Assembly (NCBI GenBank): GCA_020852035.1
Contig: JADZBR010000072.1
Coordinates: 1 to 7,488 of the forward strand
Reading direction: 5' to 3'
Length of the DNA stretch: 7,488 nt
From: Caulobacteraceae bacterium
GTDB lineage: Bacteria > Pseudomonadota > Alphaproteobacteria > Caulobacterales > Caulobacteraceae
Position 1 is the first letter of the stretch. Each line of letters starts with the position of its first letter. The notes under the pieces are model-generated. The model was not told where the DNA came from. It did not search any database and was given only the letters and a program-made list of their open reading frames with translations. The translations under genes were made by a program, and so were the position numbers. Below, piece after piece: positions 1-6,182 of the stretch.

Positions 1-329
1 AGGACCGCGTGGTCGGGCGCATGGTGGTGCGCGACGACCTCTGCACGGCGGGAAGCATCCTGCACGGCGGCGCCTACATGGCCTTCGCCGACGCCCTCGG
101 CGCCATCGGCGGCGTGCTGAACCTGCCCGAAGGCGCGGCGCGCACGACCACGCTGGAGAGCAAGACCAACTTCCTGGGCGCGGCGCGGGCCGGCTCGACG
201 GTGACCGGTGAGGCGACGCCGCTGCACGTGGGGCGGCGCTCCAGCGTCTGGCAGACGCGGATCACCAGCGCGGAGGGCAAGCTGCTCGCCCTGGTCACCC
301 AGACGCAGATGACCATCTTCCCCGACTGA
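1..329 (+). CDS. PaaI-family hotdog-fold thioesterase (5' truncated)
   Basis: The frame is open from base 3 to a TGA at 327-329, giving 108 residues with the N-terminus outside the window. The segment LHGGAYMAFADALGAIGG is the HGG signature of PaaI/YbgC-like hotdog thioesterases: the HGG loop lies at the start of the long hotdog helix, and an acidic residue in that helix (the Asp of FADA) is the usual catalytic position. The rest fits one hotdog domain, with TTTLESKTNFLGAARAGSTV matching the strand that forms the dimer sheet and VTQTQMTIFP the last strand. Family members hydrolyse acyl- or aroyl-CoA thioesters in the cytoplasm, usually as tetramers; the substrate cannot be told here. A GTG at 9 and an ATG at 21 are in frame, but starting there would remove the usual first part of the domain, so the true start is probably upstream of base 1. 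The next gene starts 148 bases later in the same direction. Confidence 0.85.
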   Translation, partial: DRVVGRMVVRDDLCTAGSILHGGAYMAFADALGAIGGVLNLPEGAARTTTLESKTNFLGAARAGSTVTGEATPLHVGRRSSVWQTRITSAEGKLLALVTQTQMTIFPD

Positions 330-354
330 CCGCGTCGGCTCGCGCGAAGGGCCA

Positions 355-384
355 TTTACCAGCCGCCCGCCGTGGGCCTACGAT
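355..384 (+). promoter_or_regulatory. Weak sigma-70-like promoter candidate for the Mo-hydroxylase operon
   Basis: TTTACC (355-360) and TACGAT (379-384) each match four of six positions of the -35 and -10 consensus, with an 18-base spacer. A transcript would start near 391 and carry an untranslated leader of about 87 bases. This is the least GC-rich stretch of the 330-477 gap. Matches of this quality arise by chance, so this is a suggestion only. No convincing terminator for the thioesterase gene is seen, so read-through from upstream is also possible. Confidence 0.2.
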
Positions 385-443
385 CGTTTGAAAACACCAA
401 AAAGCGTGGCGGACGCGAGGCCCAGGCCAAGGCTCGGGACGCA

Positions 444-469
444 CCCCGGCCGCGTTCCGGCCAGGGGAG
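444..469 (+). promoter_or_regulatory. Hairpin overlapping the Shine-Dalgarno of the [2Fe-2S] subunit gene
   Basis: Bases 444-451 (CCCCGGCC) can pair with 459-467 (GGCC, bulged A463, GGGG), an eight-pair all-GC stem with a seven-base loop at 452-458. The right arm contains most of the ribosome binding site AGGGGAG (463-469), which lies eight bases before the ATG at 478. The pairing is seen directly; a role in controlling translation is inference, and GC-rich DNA makes such stems fairly often. Confidence 0.35.
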
Positions 470-477
470 TTGAGGCC

Positions 478-981
478 ATGCAGATCAGGCTGACGGTCAA
501 TGGCGAGCCGCGCGCCCTGGAGGTGGATGTGCGCGCCAGCCTCCTCGACGTGCTGCGCGAGGGCCTGGCGCTCAAGGGGACCAAGAAGGGCTGCGACCAC
601 GGCCAGTGCGGCGCCTGCACGGTGCTGGTCGATGGGGTGCGGATCAACAGCTGCCTGACCCTGGCGGTGATGCACGACGGCGATGCGGTGACCACCATCG
701 AGGGGGTCGGGACGCCCGAGGCGCTGCATCCGATCCAGCAGGCGTTCCTGGAACAGGACGCCTTCCAGTGTGGCTATTGCACGCCGGGCCAGATCTGCTC
801 GGCGCTGGGCATGCTGGCGGAGGCGGCGGCGGGCCACCCCAGCCACGCGACCGCCGACCTCTTGGCCCCGGTCGAGCTGACGGAGCCGGAAATCCGCGAG
901 CGGATGAGCGGCAACCTCTGCCGGTGCTCGGCCTATCCGCAGATCGTGGCGGCGATCCGCCAGGCGGCGGAGGCGGCATGA
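478..981 (+). CDS. [2Fe-2S] subunit of xanthine dehydrogenase-family Mo-hydroxylase (PaoA/YagT-like)
   Basis: This 167-residue protein is the small iron-sulfur subunit of a three-subunit molybdenum hydroxylase and carries electrons from the Mo centre to FAD. It has both standard domains. The N-terminal plant-ferredoxin-like domain holds CDHGQCGAC plus the Cys of INSC, the four ligands of one [2Fe-2S] cluster. The C-terminal helical domain holds CGYCTPGQ and NLCRC, the ligands of the second cluster next to the Mo cofactor. The ATG at 478 is chosen because it follows AGGGGAG at 463-469 and the protein then begins MQIRLTVNGEPR, as family members do. The frame stays open upstream to a TTG at 388, but that extension has no family-like sequence and, importantly, no twin-arginine plus hydrophobic segment. 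E. coli PaoA has a Tat signal; this one appears to lack it, so a cytoplasmic location is inferred. Its stop overlaps the start of the next gene by four bases (ATGA). Confidence 0.95.
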   Translation: MQIRLTVNGEPRALEVDVRASLLDVLREGLALKGTKKGCDHGQCGACTVLVDGVRINSCLTLAVMHDGDAVTTIEGVGTPEALHPIQQAFLEQDAFQCGYCTPGQICSALGMLAEAAAGHPSHATADLLAPVELTEPEIRERMSGNLCRCSAYPQIVAAIRQAAEAA

Positions 982-1916
982 GGGCCTTCACCTACGAACG
1001 GGCCGGGGACGCGGCCGGCGCGGCGCGGGCGGCGGCCCGGCCGGGCGCGAAGCTGATCGCCGGCGGCACCAACCTCATCGACCTGATGAAGCTGGAGATC
1101 GAGACGCCGACCCACCTGGTGGATGTCAGCCGCCTGCCGCTGGCCGGGATCGAACCGACGCCGGACGGCGGCCTGCGGATCGGCGCGATGGCGACGAACA
1201 CCGCGCTGGCCGTGCATCCGCAGGTGCGCGCCCGCTATCCGGTGGTCGCCCAGGCGGTGCTGGCGGGCGCCTCCGGCCAGCTGCGCAACAAGGCGACGGT
1301 GGGCGGCAACCTCCTGCAGCGCACCCGCTGCGGCTACTTCTACGACCCGGCCAAGCCCTGCAACAAGCGCGAGCCCGGCGCCGGCTGCGCGGCGCTGGAG
1401 GGCTTCAACCGCATGCACGCCATCCTGGGCGCGAGCGAGGCCTGCATCGCCACCCACCCCTCGGACATGGCCGTCGGCATGACGGCGGTCGGCGGGCGCG
1501 TCGAGCCCGTCGACGGGGAGGGGAGGACCCGCGCCCTGCCGCTCTCCGAGCTGCACCGCCTGCCGGGAGACACGCCGCAGGTGGAGACCGCGCTGGCCCC
1601 CGGCGAGCTGATCACCGCGGTGGTGCTGGACCCGCCGCCGGCGGGGCGGCAGCTCTATCGCAAGGTGCGCGACCGGGCCTCCTACGCCTTCGGCCTGGCG
1701 AGCGTGGCGGTGGCCGGCGGCCAGGCGGCGCTGGGCGCGGTGGCGCACAGGCCCTGGCGCGCGACCACGGCCGAGGCCGCGCTGGCCGGCGGCGCTTCGC
1801 CGGACGAGGCGGCCGCGGCCGAACTCGCCCCCGCCCAGGGGCGCGGCGGCAACGACTTCAAGATTCCGCTGACGCGGCGGCTGCTGGCCGCGGCGCTGGC
1901 CGGGGAGAACGCCTGA
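978..1916 (+). CDS. FAD-binding subunit of Mo-hydroxylase with four-cysteine Fe-S insert (PaoB/YagS-like)
   Basis: This 312-residue medium subunit binds FAD and passes electrons to the final acceptor. AGGTNLIDLMK (about 28-38) and TVGGNL (about 107-112) are the FAD-contacting loops of the CO-dehydrogenase flavoprotein/XdhB family. Between the FAD domain halves lies an insert with Cys118, Cys128, Cys137 and Cys156 (RTRCGYFYDPAKPCNK, PGAGC, SEAC). E. coli PaoB carries an extra [4Fe-4S] cluster in such an insert, so the same cluster is predicted here. The C-terminal part ends with the typical HRPWRA and GGNDFKIPL blocks of YagS-like proteins, so the gene looks intact; E. coli YagS is of similar length. 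The ATG at 978 overlaps the previous stop (ATGA) and follows GGAGG at 969-973; the gene's own TGA overlaps the next ATG by one base (TGATG). Both overlaps suggest translational coupling. Assignment to the PaoB type is firm; the electron acceptor is unknown. Confidence 0.95.
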   Translation: MRAFTYERAGDAAGAARAAARPGAKLIAGGTNLIDLMKLEIETPTHLVDVSRLPLAGIEPTPDGGLRIGAMATNTALAVHPQVRARYPVVAQAVLAGASGQLRNKATVGGNLLQRTRCGYFYDPAKPCNKREPGAGCAALEGFNRMHAILGASEACIATHPSDMAVGMTAVGGRVEPVDGEGRTRALPLSELHRLPGDTPQVETALAPGELITAVVLDPPPAGRQLYRKVRDRASYAFGLASVAVAGGQAALGAVAHRPWRATTAEAALAGGASPDEAAAAELAPAQGRGGNDFKIPLTRRLLAAALAGENA

Positions 1917-4168
1917 TGGCCGACGACGCCAATCCCATCGCCCTCAACCGCGCGGGCCTGATCGGCAAGCCGGTCGACCGCCTCGAGGGCAAGCTGAAGG
2001 TCTCCGGGACCGCCGACTACGCCTATGAGGTGATGGAGAAGCCGGGCGCGGCCTTCGGCTATCTGGTCGGGGCGACCATCCCGCGCGGCAAGATCGCCGG
2101 CGTCGACATCTCGGCGGCGGAGGCCGCGCCCGGCGTCCTGCTGGTCTGGACCCACCGCAACGCCCCGTCCCAGCCGGCGCCCGGAACCCAGAGCCAGGCC
2201 GGCAGCCAGGCCCCCGCCCAGCCGGAGCTCTACGACGAGCGCATCCGCTTCTACGGCCAGACCGCCGCCCTGGTGGTGGCAGAGAGCTTCGAGCAGGCGG
2301 CGGCGGCGGCGCGGCTGGTGCGTATCGACTATGAGGCCGATGCGGGCGCGGCCGTGGTGTTCGACGACATGCACGCGGCGGCGCGCGACACCGGCGGCGA
2401 CGAGGAGGCGCAGAAGGGGGACTTCGACGCGGCCTTCGCTTCAGCCCCGGCGGTGATCGACGCGACCTGGACCACGCCGGTGCAGAACCACTGCCAGATG
2501 GAGCCGCACGCCAGCCTCTGCTGGTGGGAAGGCGACCAGGTCTACGCCTTCACCTCCAACCAGTCGGTCAAGCGCCCGCAGCATGCGCTGGGCGAGACCC
2601 TGGGCATCGACCGCAACAAGGTCCACCTGCGCGCCCGCTACATCGGCGGCGGGTTCGGCGGGAAGAACAACTCCTACGCGGACCTCACCCTCTCGGCCCT
2701 GGCGGCGCGGGAGCTGAAGCGGCCGGTGAAGATCGCGCTGACCCGCCAGCAGATGTTCCACATGACGGTGCACCGGCCGGCGACGGTCCAGCGCGTGCGG
2801 CTGGCCGCCGACCGCAATGGACAGCTGACCGGCATCTCCCATGAGACCATCAGCCACTGCGCCCGCGCCGACCGTTTCATGGAGCGGGCCAGCGCCTTCA
2901 CCAAGAACCTCTACGCCGCGCCCAACCGGCGGATCGGCCACAAGCTGGCGCTGATGGACCTGCCGGTCGCCGGCGCCATGCGCGCGCCCGGCGAGGCGGT
3001 CGGGATGCTGGCGCTGGAGTGCGCCATGGACGAGCTGGCCGAACAGCTCGGCATGGACCCGGTTGATCTGCGCATCCTCAACGAGCCGGACGTCGACCCG
3101 ACCGATGGGCGGCCGTTCTCGACACGACCGCTGGTGCGCTGCCTGAAGGAAGGCGCACAGGCGTTCGGCTGGGACGCGCGCATCCCGACGCCCCGCCACA
3201 CCCGCGACGGCCGCTGGTGGGTGGGCACGGGGATGGCCGCGGCGATCCGCGGCAACTTCCTCCTGCCCGCCAAAGCGCAGATCCACATCAGCGCCGAGGG
3301 GATCGTCACCGTCCGCCAGGCGATGACCGACATCGGCACCGGCACCTACACCATCCTAGCCCAGATCGCCGCCGAGACGCTCGGCGTGCCGCTGGAGGAG
3401 GTGCGGATCGAGCTCGGCCATTCGGAGTGGGCCCCGGCGCCCGGCTCCGGAGGCTCCTTCGGCGCGGCCAGCGCGGGGTCGGCGGCGATGGACGCGGGGA
3501 TCAACCTGCGCTCCAAGCTCGCCGCCCTGGCGGTGGGCGATGCGGCCTCGCCGCTGCATGGCGGCGATCCGGCCAAGGCCGAGTTCCGCGACGGGAACAT
3601 CGTCATCGGCAACCAGGCCGAGGCGCTGGGCGACCTCGTCCGGCGGGCCTCGCCGCAGGGCGTCGACGCGGTCGGCGCGGTGACGCCCGACCCCAAGGGC
3701 CGCGAGTATTCGCAGCACACCTACGGCGGCCACTTCTGCGAGGTCGGTGTCGATGCGGTGACCGGCGAGGTGCGGGTGCGGCGGATGATCGGGGTCTTCG
3801 CTGCGGGGCGCATCCTCAACCACAAGACGGCCCGCAGCCAGCTGACCGGCGGGATGATCTGGGGGATCGGCGGGGCGCTGCACGAGGAGAACCACGTCGA
3901 TCCGCGGTTCGGCAGCTTCGTGGCCCAGGACCTGGCGCAGTACCACGTGCCGGCGCAGGCCGACATCGCGGGCCTGGACGCCTGGTTCATCGACGAGGTG
4001 GACGACATCGCCAACCCGCTGGGCATCAAGGGCGTCGGCGAGCTCGGCATCTGCGGCGCCGGAGCGGCGGTGGCCAATGCGGTCTACAACGCCTGCGGGG
4101 TGCGGGTGCGCGACTACCCGATCACGGTGGAGAAGGTGCTGGCCGGGCTGCAGGCGCTGGAGGGCTAG
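1916..4168 (+). CDS. Molybdopterin-binding large subunit of Mo-hydroxylase (PaoC/YagR-like aldehyde oxidoreductase)
   Basis: This 750-residue catalytic subunit hydroxylates an aldehyde or N-heterocycle at a Mo centre bound to a pterin cofactor. The N-terminal a/b-hammerhead domain (about 15-150) begins with the family's GKPVDRLEGKLKVSGTADYA block. The Mo-binding domain follows, with MEPHA at 195-199, the GGGFGGK loop at 244-250, the MRAPGE loop at 355-360 and DELAEQLGMDPVDLR after it, then GSGGSFGAAS at 510-519. Near the C-terminus GVGELGICGAG carries Glu709, the expected catalytic base equivalent to Glu692 of E. coli PaoC. All key blocks are present, so the enzyme looks functional. The start ATG at 1916 overlaps the upstream stop by one base and has GGGGAG at 1902-1907. 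No XdhC/PaoD-type maturation factor follows, since the next gene faces the other way. PaoABC oxidises many aldehydes, mainly aromatic ones; the substrate here is not determined. An isoquinoline oxidoreductase-like activity is an alternative. Confidence 0.95.
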   Translation: MADDANPIALNRAGLIGKPVDRLEGKLKVSGTADYAYEVMEKPGAAFGYLVGATIPRGKIAGVDISAAEAAPGVLLVWTHRNAPSQPAPGTQSQAGSQAPAQPELYDERIRFYGQTAALVVAESFEQAAAAARLVRIDYEADAGAAVVFDDMHAAARDTGGDEEAQKGDFDAAFASAPAVIDATWTTPVQNHCQMEPHASLCWWEGDQVYAFTSNQSVKRPQHALGETLGIDRNKVHLRARYIGGGFGGKNNSYADLTLSALAARELKRPVKIALTRQQMFHMTVHRPATVQRVRLAADRNGQLTGISHETISHCARADRFMERASAFTKNLYAAPNRRIGHKLALMDLPVAGAMRAPGEAVGMLALECAMDELAEQLGMDPVDLRILNEPDVDPTDGRPFSTRPLVRCLKEGAQAFGWDARIPTPRHTRDGRWWVGTGMAAAIRGNFLLPAKAQIHISAEGIVTVRQAMTDIGTGTYTILAQIAAETLGVPLEEVRIELGHSEWAPAPGSGGSFGAASAGSAAMDAGINLRSKLAALAVGDAASPLHGGDPAKAEFRDGNIVIGNQAEALGDLVRRASPQGVDAVGAVTPDPKGREYSQHTYGGHFCEVGVDAVTGEVRVRRMIGVFAAGRILNHKTARSQLTGGMIWGIGGALHEENHVDPRFGSFVAQDLAQYHVPAQADIAGLDAWFIDEVDDIANPLGIKGVGELGICGAGAAVANAVYNACGVRVRDYPITVEKVLAGLQALEG
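4165..4168. other. Palindromic CTAG serving as stop codon on both strands
   Basis: The plus-strand large-subunit gene stops at TAG 4166-4168 and the minus-strand Lrp gene stops at TAG read from 4167-4165. The two convergent genes therefore overlap by these four bases, leaving no intergenic space for an ordinary terminator. Confidence 0.9.
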
Positions 4169-4644
4169 GGCGCGAACCTTAGCGGCAGGGCGGTGGTCGC
4201 CTTGTGGGTCTTCAGGACCAGGCTGGTGCGCACGGTCGCCACCTCGGGCGCCTTCAGCACCAGTTCCTCCAGCAGGCGGTCGTAGGCCGCCAGGTCGGCG
4301 GTGCGGACCTTCAGCATCAGGTCGGCGTCGCCGGAAAGCTTGGCGATCTCCAGCACCTCGGCGCTGCGGCTGAGGCGGCCGAGGAGGCCTTCCAGCGCGT
4401 CCGGCGCCTGCACCTTCAGGCCGATCAGGACGAGCGCCGTCACGCCCAGGCCCAGGCGCTCGGGATCGAGCCGGGCGACCTCGCCGGTGATGACGCCCTG
4501 GTCCTTCAGCCGCTTCAGCCGCCGCCAGGCCGCCGAGGCCGAGAGGTTCAGCCGCCGGCCGAGCTCCTCGGCGCTCAGCGAGGCGTCCTCCTGCACGATG
4601 GCCAGCAGGCGGCGGTCGTAGTCGTCCAGCGAGTTCGCGCTCAT
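4165..4644 (-). CDS. Lrp/AsnC-family transcriptional regulator
   Basis: The 159-residue protein has the two-part Lrp/AsnC structure and length. The N-terminal helix-turn-helix spans about 7-55: LDDYDRRLLAIVQEDA, then AEELGRRLNLSASAAWRRLK as the helix-turn-helix proper, then DQGVI. The C-terminal RAM/AsnC ligand-binding domain spans about 66-150, with SGDADLMLKVRTADLAAYD matching its central region. Such proteins form dimers to octamers that bind DNA and often respond to amino acids; the effector is not readable from sequence. The ATG at 4644 overlaps the stop of the upstream dehydrogenase gene (ATGA on the minus strand), and I see no strong ribosome binding site of its own, so translation is probably coupled. 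At its 3' end its TAG lies in the same CTAG that ends the convergent Mo-hydroxylase operon. It could autoregulate this operon or act on either neighbour; that is inference. Confidence 0.95.
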   Translation of the reverse strand: MSANSLDDYDRRLLAIVQEDASLSAEELGRRLNLSASAAWRRLKRLKDQGVITGEVARLDPERLGLGVTALVLIGLKVQAPDALEGLLGRLSRSAEVLEIAKLSGDADLMLKVRTADLAAYDRLLEELVLKAPEVATVRTSLVLKTHKATTALPLRFAP

Positions 4645-5975
4645 GGCGCGGTTCTAGCGGAATCGGTCGTCGTTTGGACCCGCCAGACCACATTCCCCGC
4701 GTCGTCCGCCACCAGCAGGGCGCCGGTCCTGTCGACGGCGACACCTACCGGGCGGCCCAGGGCCTTACCCTCGGCGTCGAGGAAGCCGGTCAGGAAGTCC
4801 CTCGGCGGACCGGCCGGGCGACCGTTCGCGAAGGGCACATAGACCACCTTGTAGCCGGCCGGTGGCTTGCGGTTCCACGAACCATGCTGGCCGACGAAGG
4901 CTCCGCCGCGCCAGGCGGGCGGGAACGCCTCGCCGGTGGAGAAGGTCAGGCCCAGCGAGGCGGTGTGCGAGCCGAGGGCGTAGTCCGGCTTGATCGCCCT
5001 GGCGACCATGTCCGGCCGAGGCGGCTTCACGCGCGCATCGACGTTCGCCCCGTAGTAGCTCCACGGCCAGCCATAGAATCCGCCGTCCCGCACAGAGGTC
5101 ATGTAGTCGGGGACCAGGTCGTTCCCGAGTTCGTCCCGTTCGTTGACCGAGGTCCAGAGGGCGCCGGTGACCGGCTCCCAGGCCATGCCCACCGGATTGC
5201 GCAGGCCGGAGGCGAACACCCGCGTGGCGCCGGTGGTCGGATCGATCTCCAGGATGCCCGCGCGGCCGGCTTCGGCCGCCAGGCCGTTCTCGCCGACGTT
5301 GCTGTTCGAGCCCACCGAGACGTAGAGCCGGGCGCCGTCAGGGCTGGCGATGAGGTTCTTCGTCCAGTGGTGGTTGAGCTCGCCGCCGGGGAGGTCGGCG
5401 ATCTTGCGGGGCGCGGCGGTGATCTGCGTCTGGCCCTCGGCGTAGGGGAAGGCGAGGAGGGCGTCGGTGTTGGCGACGTAGAACTGTCCGCCCGCGAGCG
5501 CCATGCCGAAGGGGGAGTTCAGGCCCTGCAGGAAGGTGGTCCGCACCTCGGCCGCGCCGTCGCCGTCGGCGTCGCGCAGCAGGGTGATGCGATTGGCGCT
5601 CGGCTGGTTGGCGCCGGCCTGTTTCATCAGCAGGCTGGCGATGAACCCGCGCAGGCCCTCGGGCTTTCGCTGCGGGCCGTCCGTCTCGGCCACCAGCACA
5701 TCACCATTGGGCAGCACATAGAGCCATCGGGGATGGCTCAGGCCCGTCGCCAGCGGAGCCACCCGGAAGCCGGCCGGCGCGGCGGGCGTCTGGCCCTCGG
5801 GCCAGCCCCGGATCTTGGCGATCTTGACGGTCGGGAGGAGGGAGGATTTCGGCGCCGGCAGGTCGGGATCGGGGCCATAGCCGCCGGGCTGGCCGGCCGC
5901 GGACCCGGCCTCGCCGCAGCTCGCCAGCAGCACGGCTGCGCCGGCCCACGCCGTGATGCGAAGGTGTTTCGCCAT
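4641..5975 (-). CDS. PQQ-dependent glucose/sorbosone dehydrogenase-family lipoprotein
   Basis: The 444-residue product belongs to the glucose/sorbosone dehydrogenase beta-propeller family, closest in style to L-sorbosone dehydrogenases. The N-terminus (AKHLRITAWAGAAVLLASC) is a lipoprotein signal with lipobox LASC and lipidated Cys20, so the mature protein should be membrane-anchored facing the periplasm. Propeller motifs include HPRWLYVLPNGDVLVAET (81-98), a calcium-like DADGDG (135-140), LNHHWTKNL (200-208) with a His in the region of the catalytic His of soluble glucose dehydrogenase, LYVSVGSNSN, RNPVGMAW (259-266), NERDELGND (278-286), GQHGSWNR (362-369) and a last blade ADDAGNVVWRV (423-433). 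Family members oxidise sugars or aldoses with PQQ; several have unknown substrates, so the exact reaction is open. The ATG at 5975 is supported by GGAGGAG (5987-5981) five bases upstream and by the signal peptide. The frame stays open much further upstream, but that part is antisense to the MFS gene. The stop overlaps the Lrp gene start. Confidence 0.9.
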   Translation of the reverse strand: MAKHLRITAWAGAAVLLASCGEAGSAAGQPGGYGPDPDLPAPKSSLLPTVKIAKIRGWPEGQTPAAPAGFRVAPLATGLSHPRWLYVLPNGDVLVAETDGPQRKPEGLRGFIASLLMKQAGANQPSANRITLLRDADGDGAAEVRTTFLQGLNSPFGMALAGGQFYVANTDALLAFPYAEGQTQITAAPRKIADLPGGELNHHWTKNLIASPDGARLYVSVGSNSNVGENGLAAEAGRAGILEIDPTTGATRVFASGLRNPVGMAWEPVTGALWTSVNERDELGNDLVPDYMTSVRDGGFYGWPWSYYGANVDARVKPPRPDMVARAIKPDYALGSHTASLGLTFSTGEAFPPAWRGGAFVGQHGSWNRKPPAGYKVVYVPFANGRPAGPPRDFLTGFLDAEGKALGRPVGVAVDRTGALLVADDAGNVVWRVQTTTDSARTAP

Positions 5976-5980
5976 GACCG

Positions 5981-5987
5981 CTCCTCC
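5981..5987 (-). promoter_or_regulatory. Strong Shine-Dalgarno of the dehydrogenase lipoprotein gene
   Basis: Read on the minus strand this is GGAGGAG, five bases before the ATG at 5975. It fixes the start of a reading frame that otherwise stays open for over a kilobase upstream. Confidence 0.85.
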
Positions 5988-6036
5988 AATCCGCGCCAGG
6001 ACCGCCCCCGGACGGCCTGAGTTTCGGGCATGGTGC

Positions 6037-6052
6037 GCGCGCTTCGGCGCGC
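6037..6052. repeat. Six-pair GC hairpin with TTCG loop
   Basis: GCGCGC (6037-6042) pairs with GCGCGC (6047-6052) around TTCG. As plus-strand RNA this is the stable C(UUCG)G tetraloop. No run of T follows on either strand, so it is not a standard terminator. It lies about 60 bases upstream of the dehydrogenase start. Confidence 0.5.
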
Positions 6053-6152
6053 CGCCAAGTCGGGGGGGCCGCCGCCCCGGAGCCACCTCAGCCGGTCGCG
6101 GAGATCGCGGCTCGGGCCACATGCTCGCCGGGCGGGCGACAGCCTCATTGCT

Positions 6153-6166
6153 TCGCCGCGCGGCGA
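6153..6166. promoter_or_regulatory. 14-bp perfect palindrome, possible operator upstream of the MFS gene
   Basis: TCGCCGCGCGGCGA is identical to its reverse complement and ends 16 bases before the MFS start codon. A weak -35-like TTGCTT (6148-6153) touches its left edge and a poor -10-like CTTAAC (6169-6174) lies just to its right, so a bound repressor would block such a promoter. The symmetry is seen directly; the operator role is inferred. Confidence 0.3.
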
Positions 6167-6182
6167 CGCTTAACAGCCGGGC

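Larger units (their letters stand above)
5988..6182. other. Divergent intergenic region between the dehydrogenase lipoprotein and MFS genes
   Basis: About 195 bases of GC-rich DNA must hold the promoters for both divergent genes. I find no strong -35/-10 pair on either strand. Two structures stand out: a short hairpin at 6037-6052 (GCGCGC-TTCG-GCGCGC) and a 14-bp perfect palindrome at 6153-6166. No small gene is supported here. Confidence 0.6.

Noticed and set aside
330..385. Rho-independent terminator after the thioesterase gene.
   Set aside because: Only a four-pair stem (GCCC/GGGC) is found and no T-run follows.
388..393. TTGAAA as a -35 box for the Mo-hydroxylase operon.
   Set aside because: No acceptable -10 hexamer lies 15-19 bases downstream; TTTACC/TACGAT is a slightly better pair.
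388..477. Upstream TTG start for the [2Fe-2S] subunit, adding 30 residues.
   Set aside because: The extension has no family-like or signal-peptide sequence, and the ATG at 478 has a good ribosome binding site and the normal N-terminus.
3356..4744. Long minus-strand open frame overlapping the large subunit, the Lrp gene and the dehydrogenase end.
   Set aside because: It is out of frame with the Lrp and dehydrogenase proteins and antisense to the conserved C-terminus of the Mo subunit; no motif supports it.
4674..6020. Long plus-strand open frame opposite the dehydrogenase gene.
   Set aside because: Its translation shows no family motifs and has typical shadow composition; the minus strand encodes a full propeller protein with conserved motifs.
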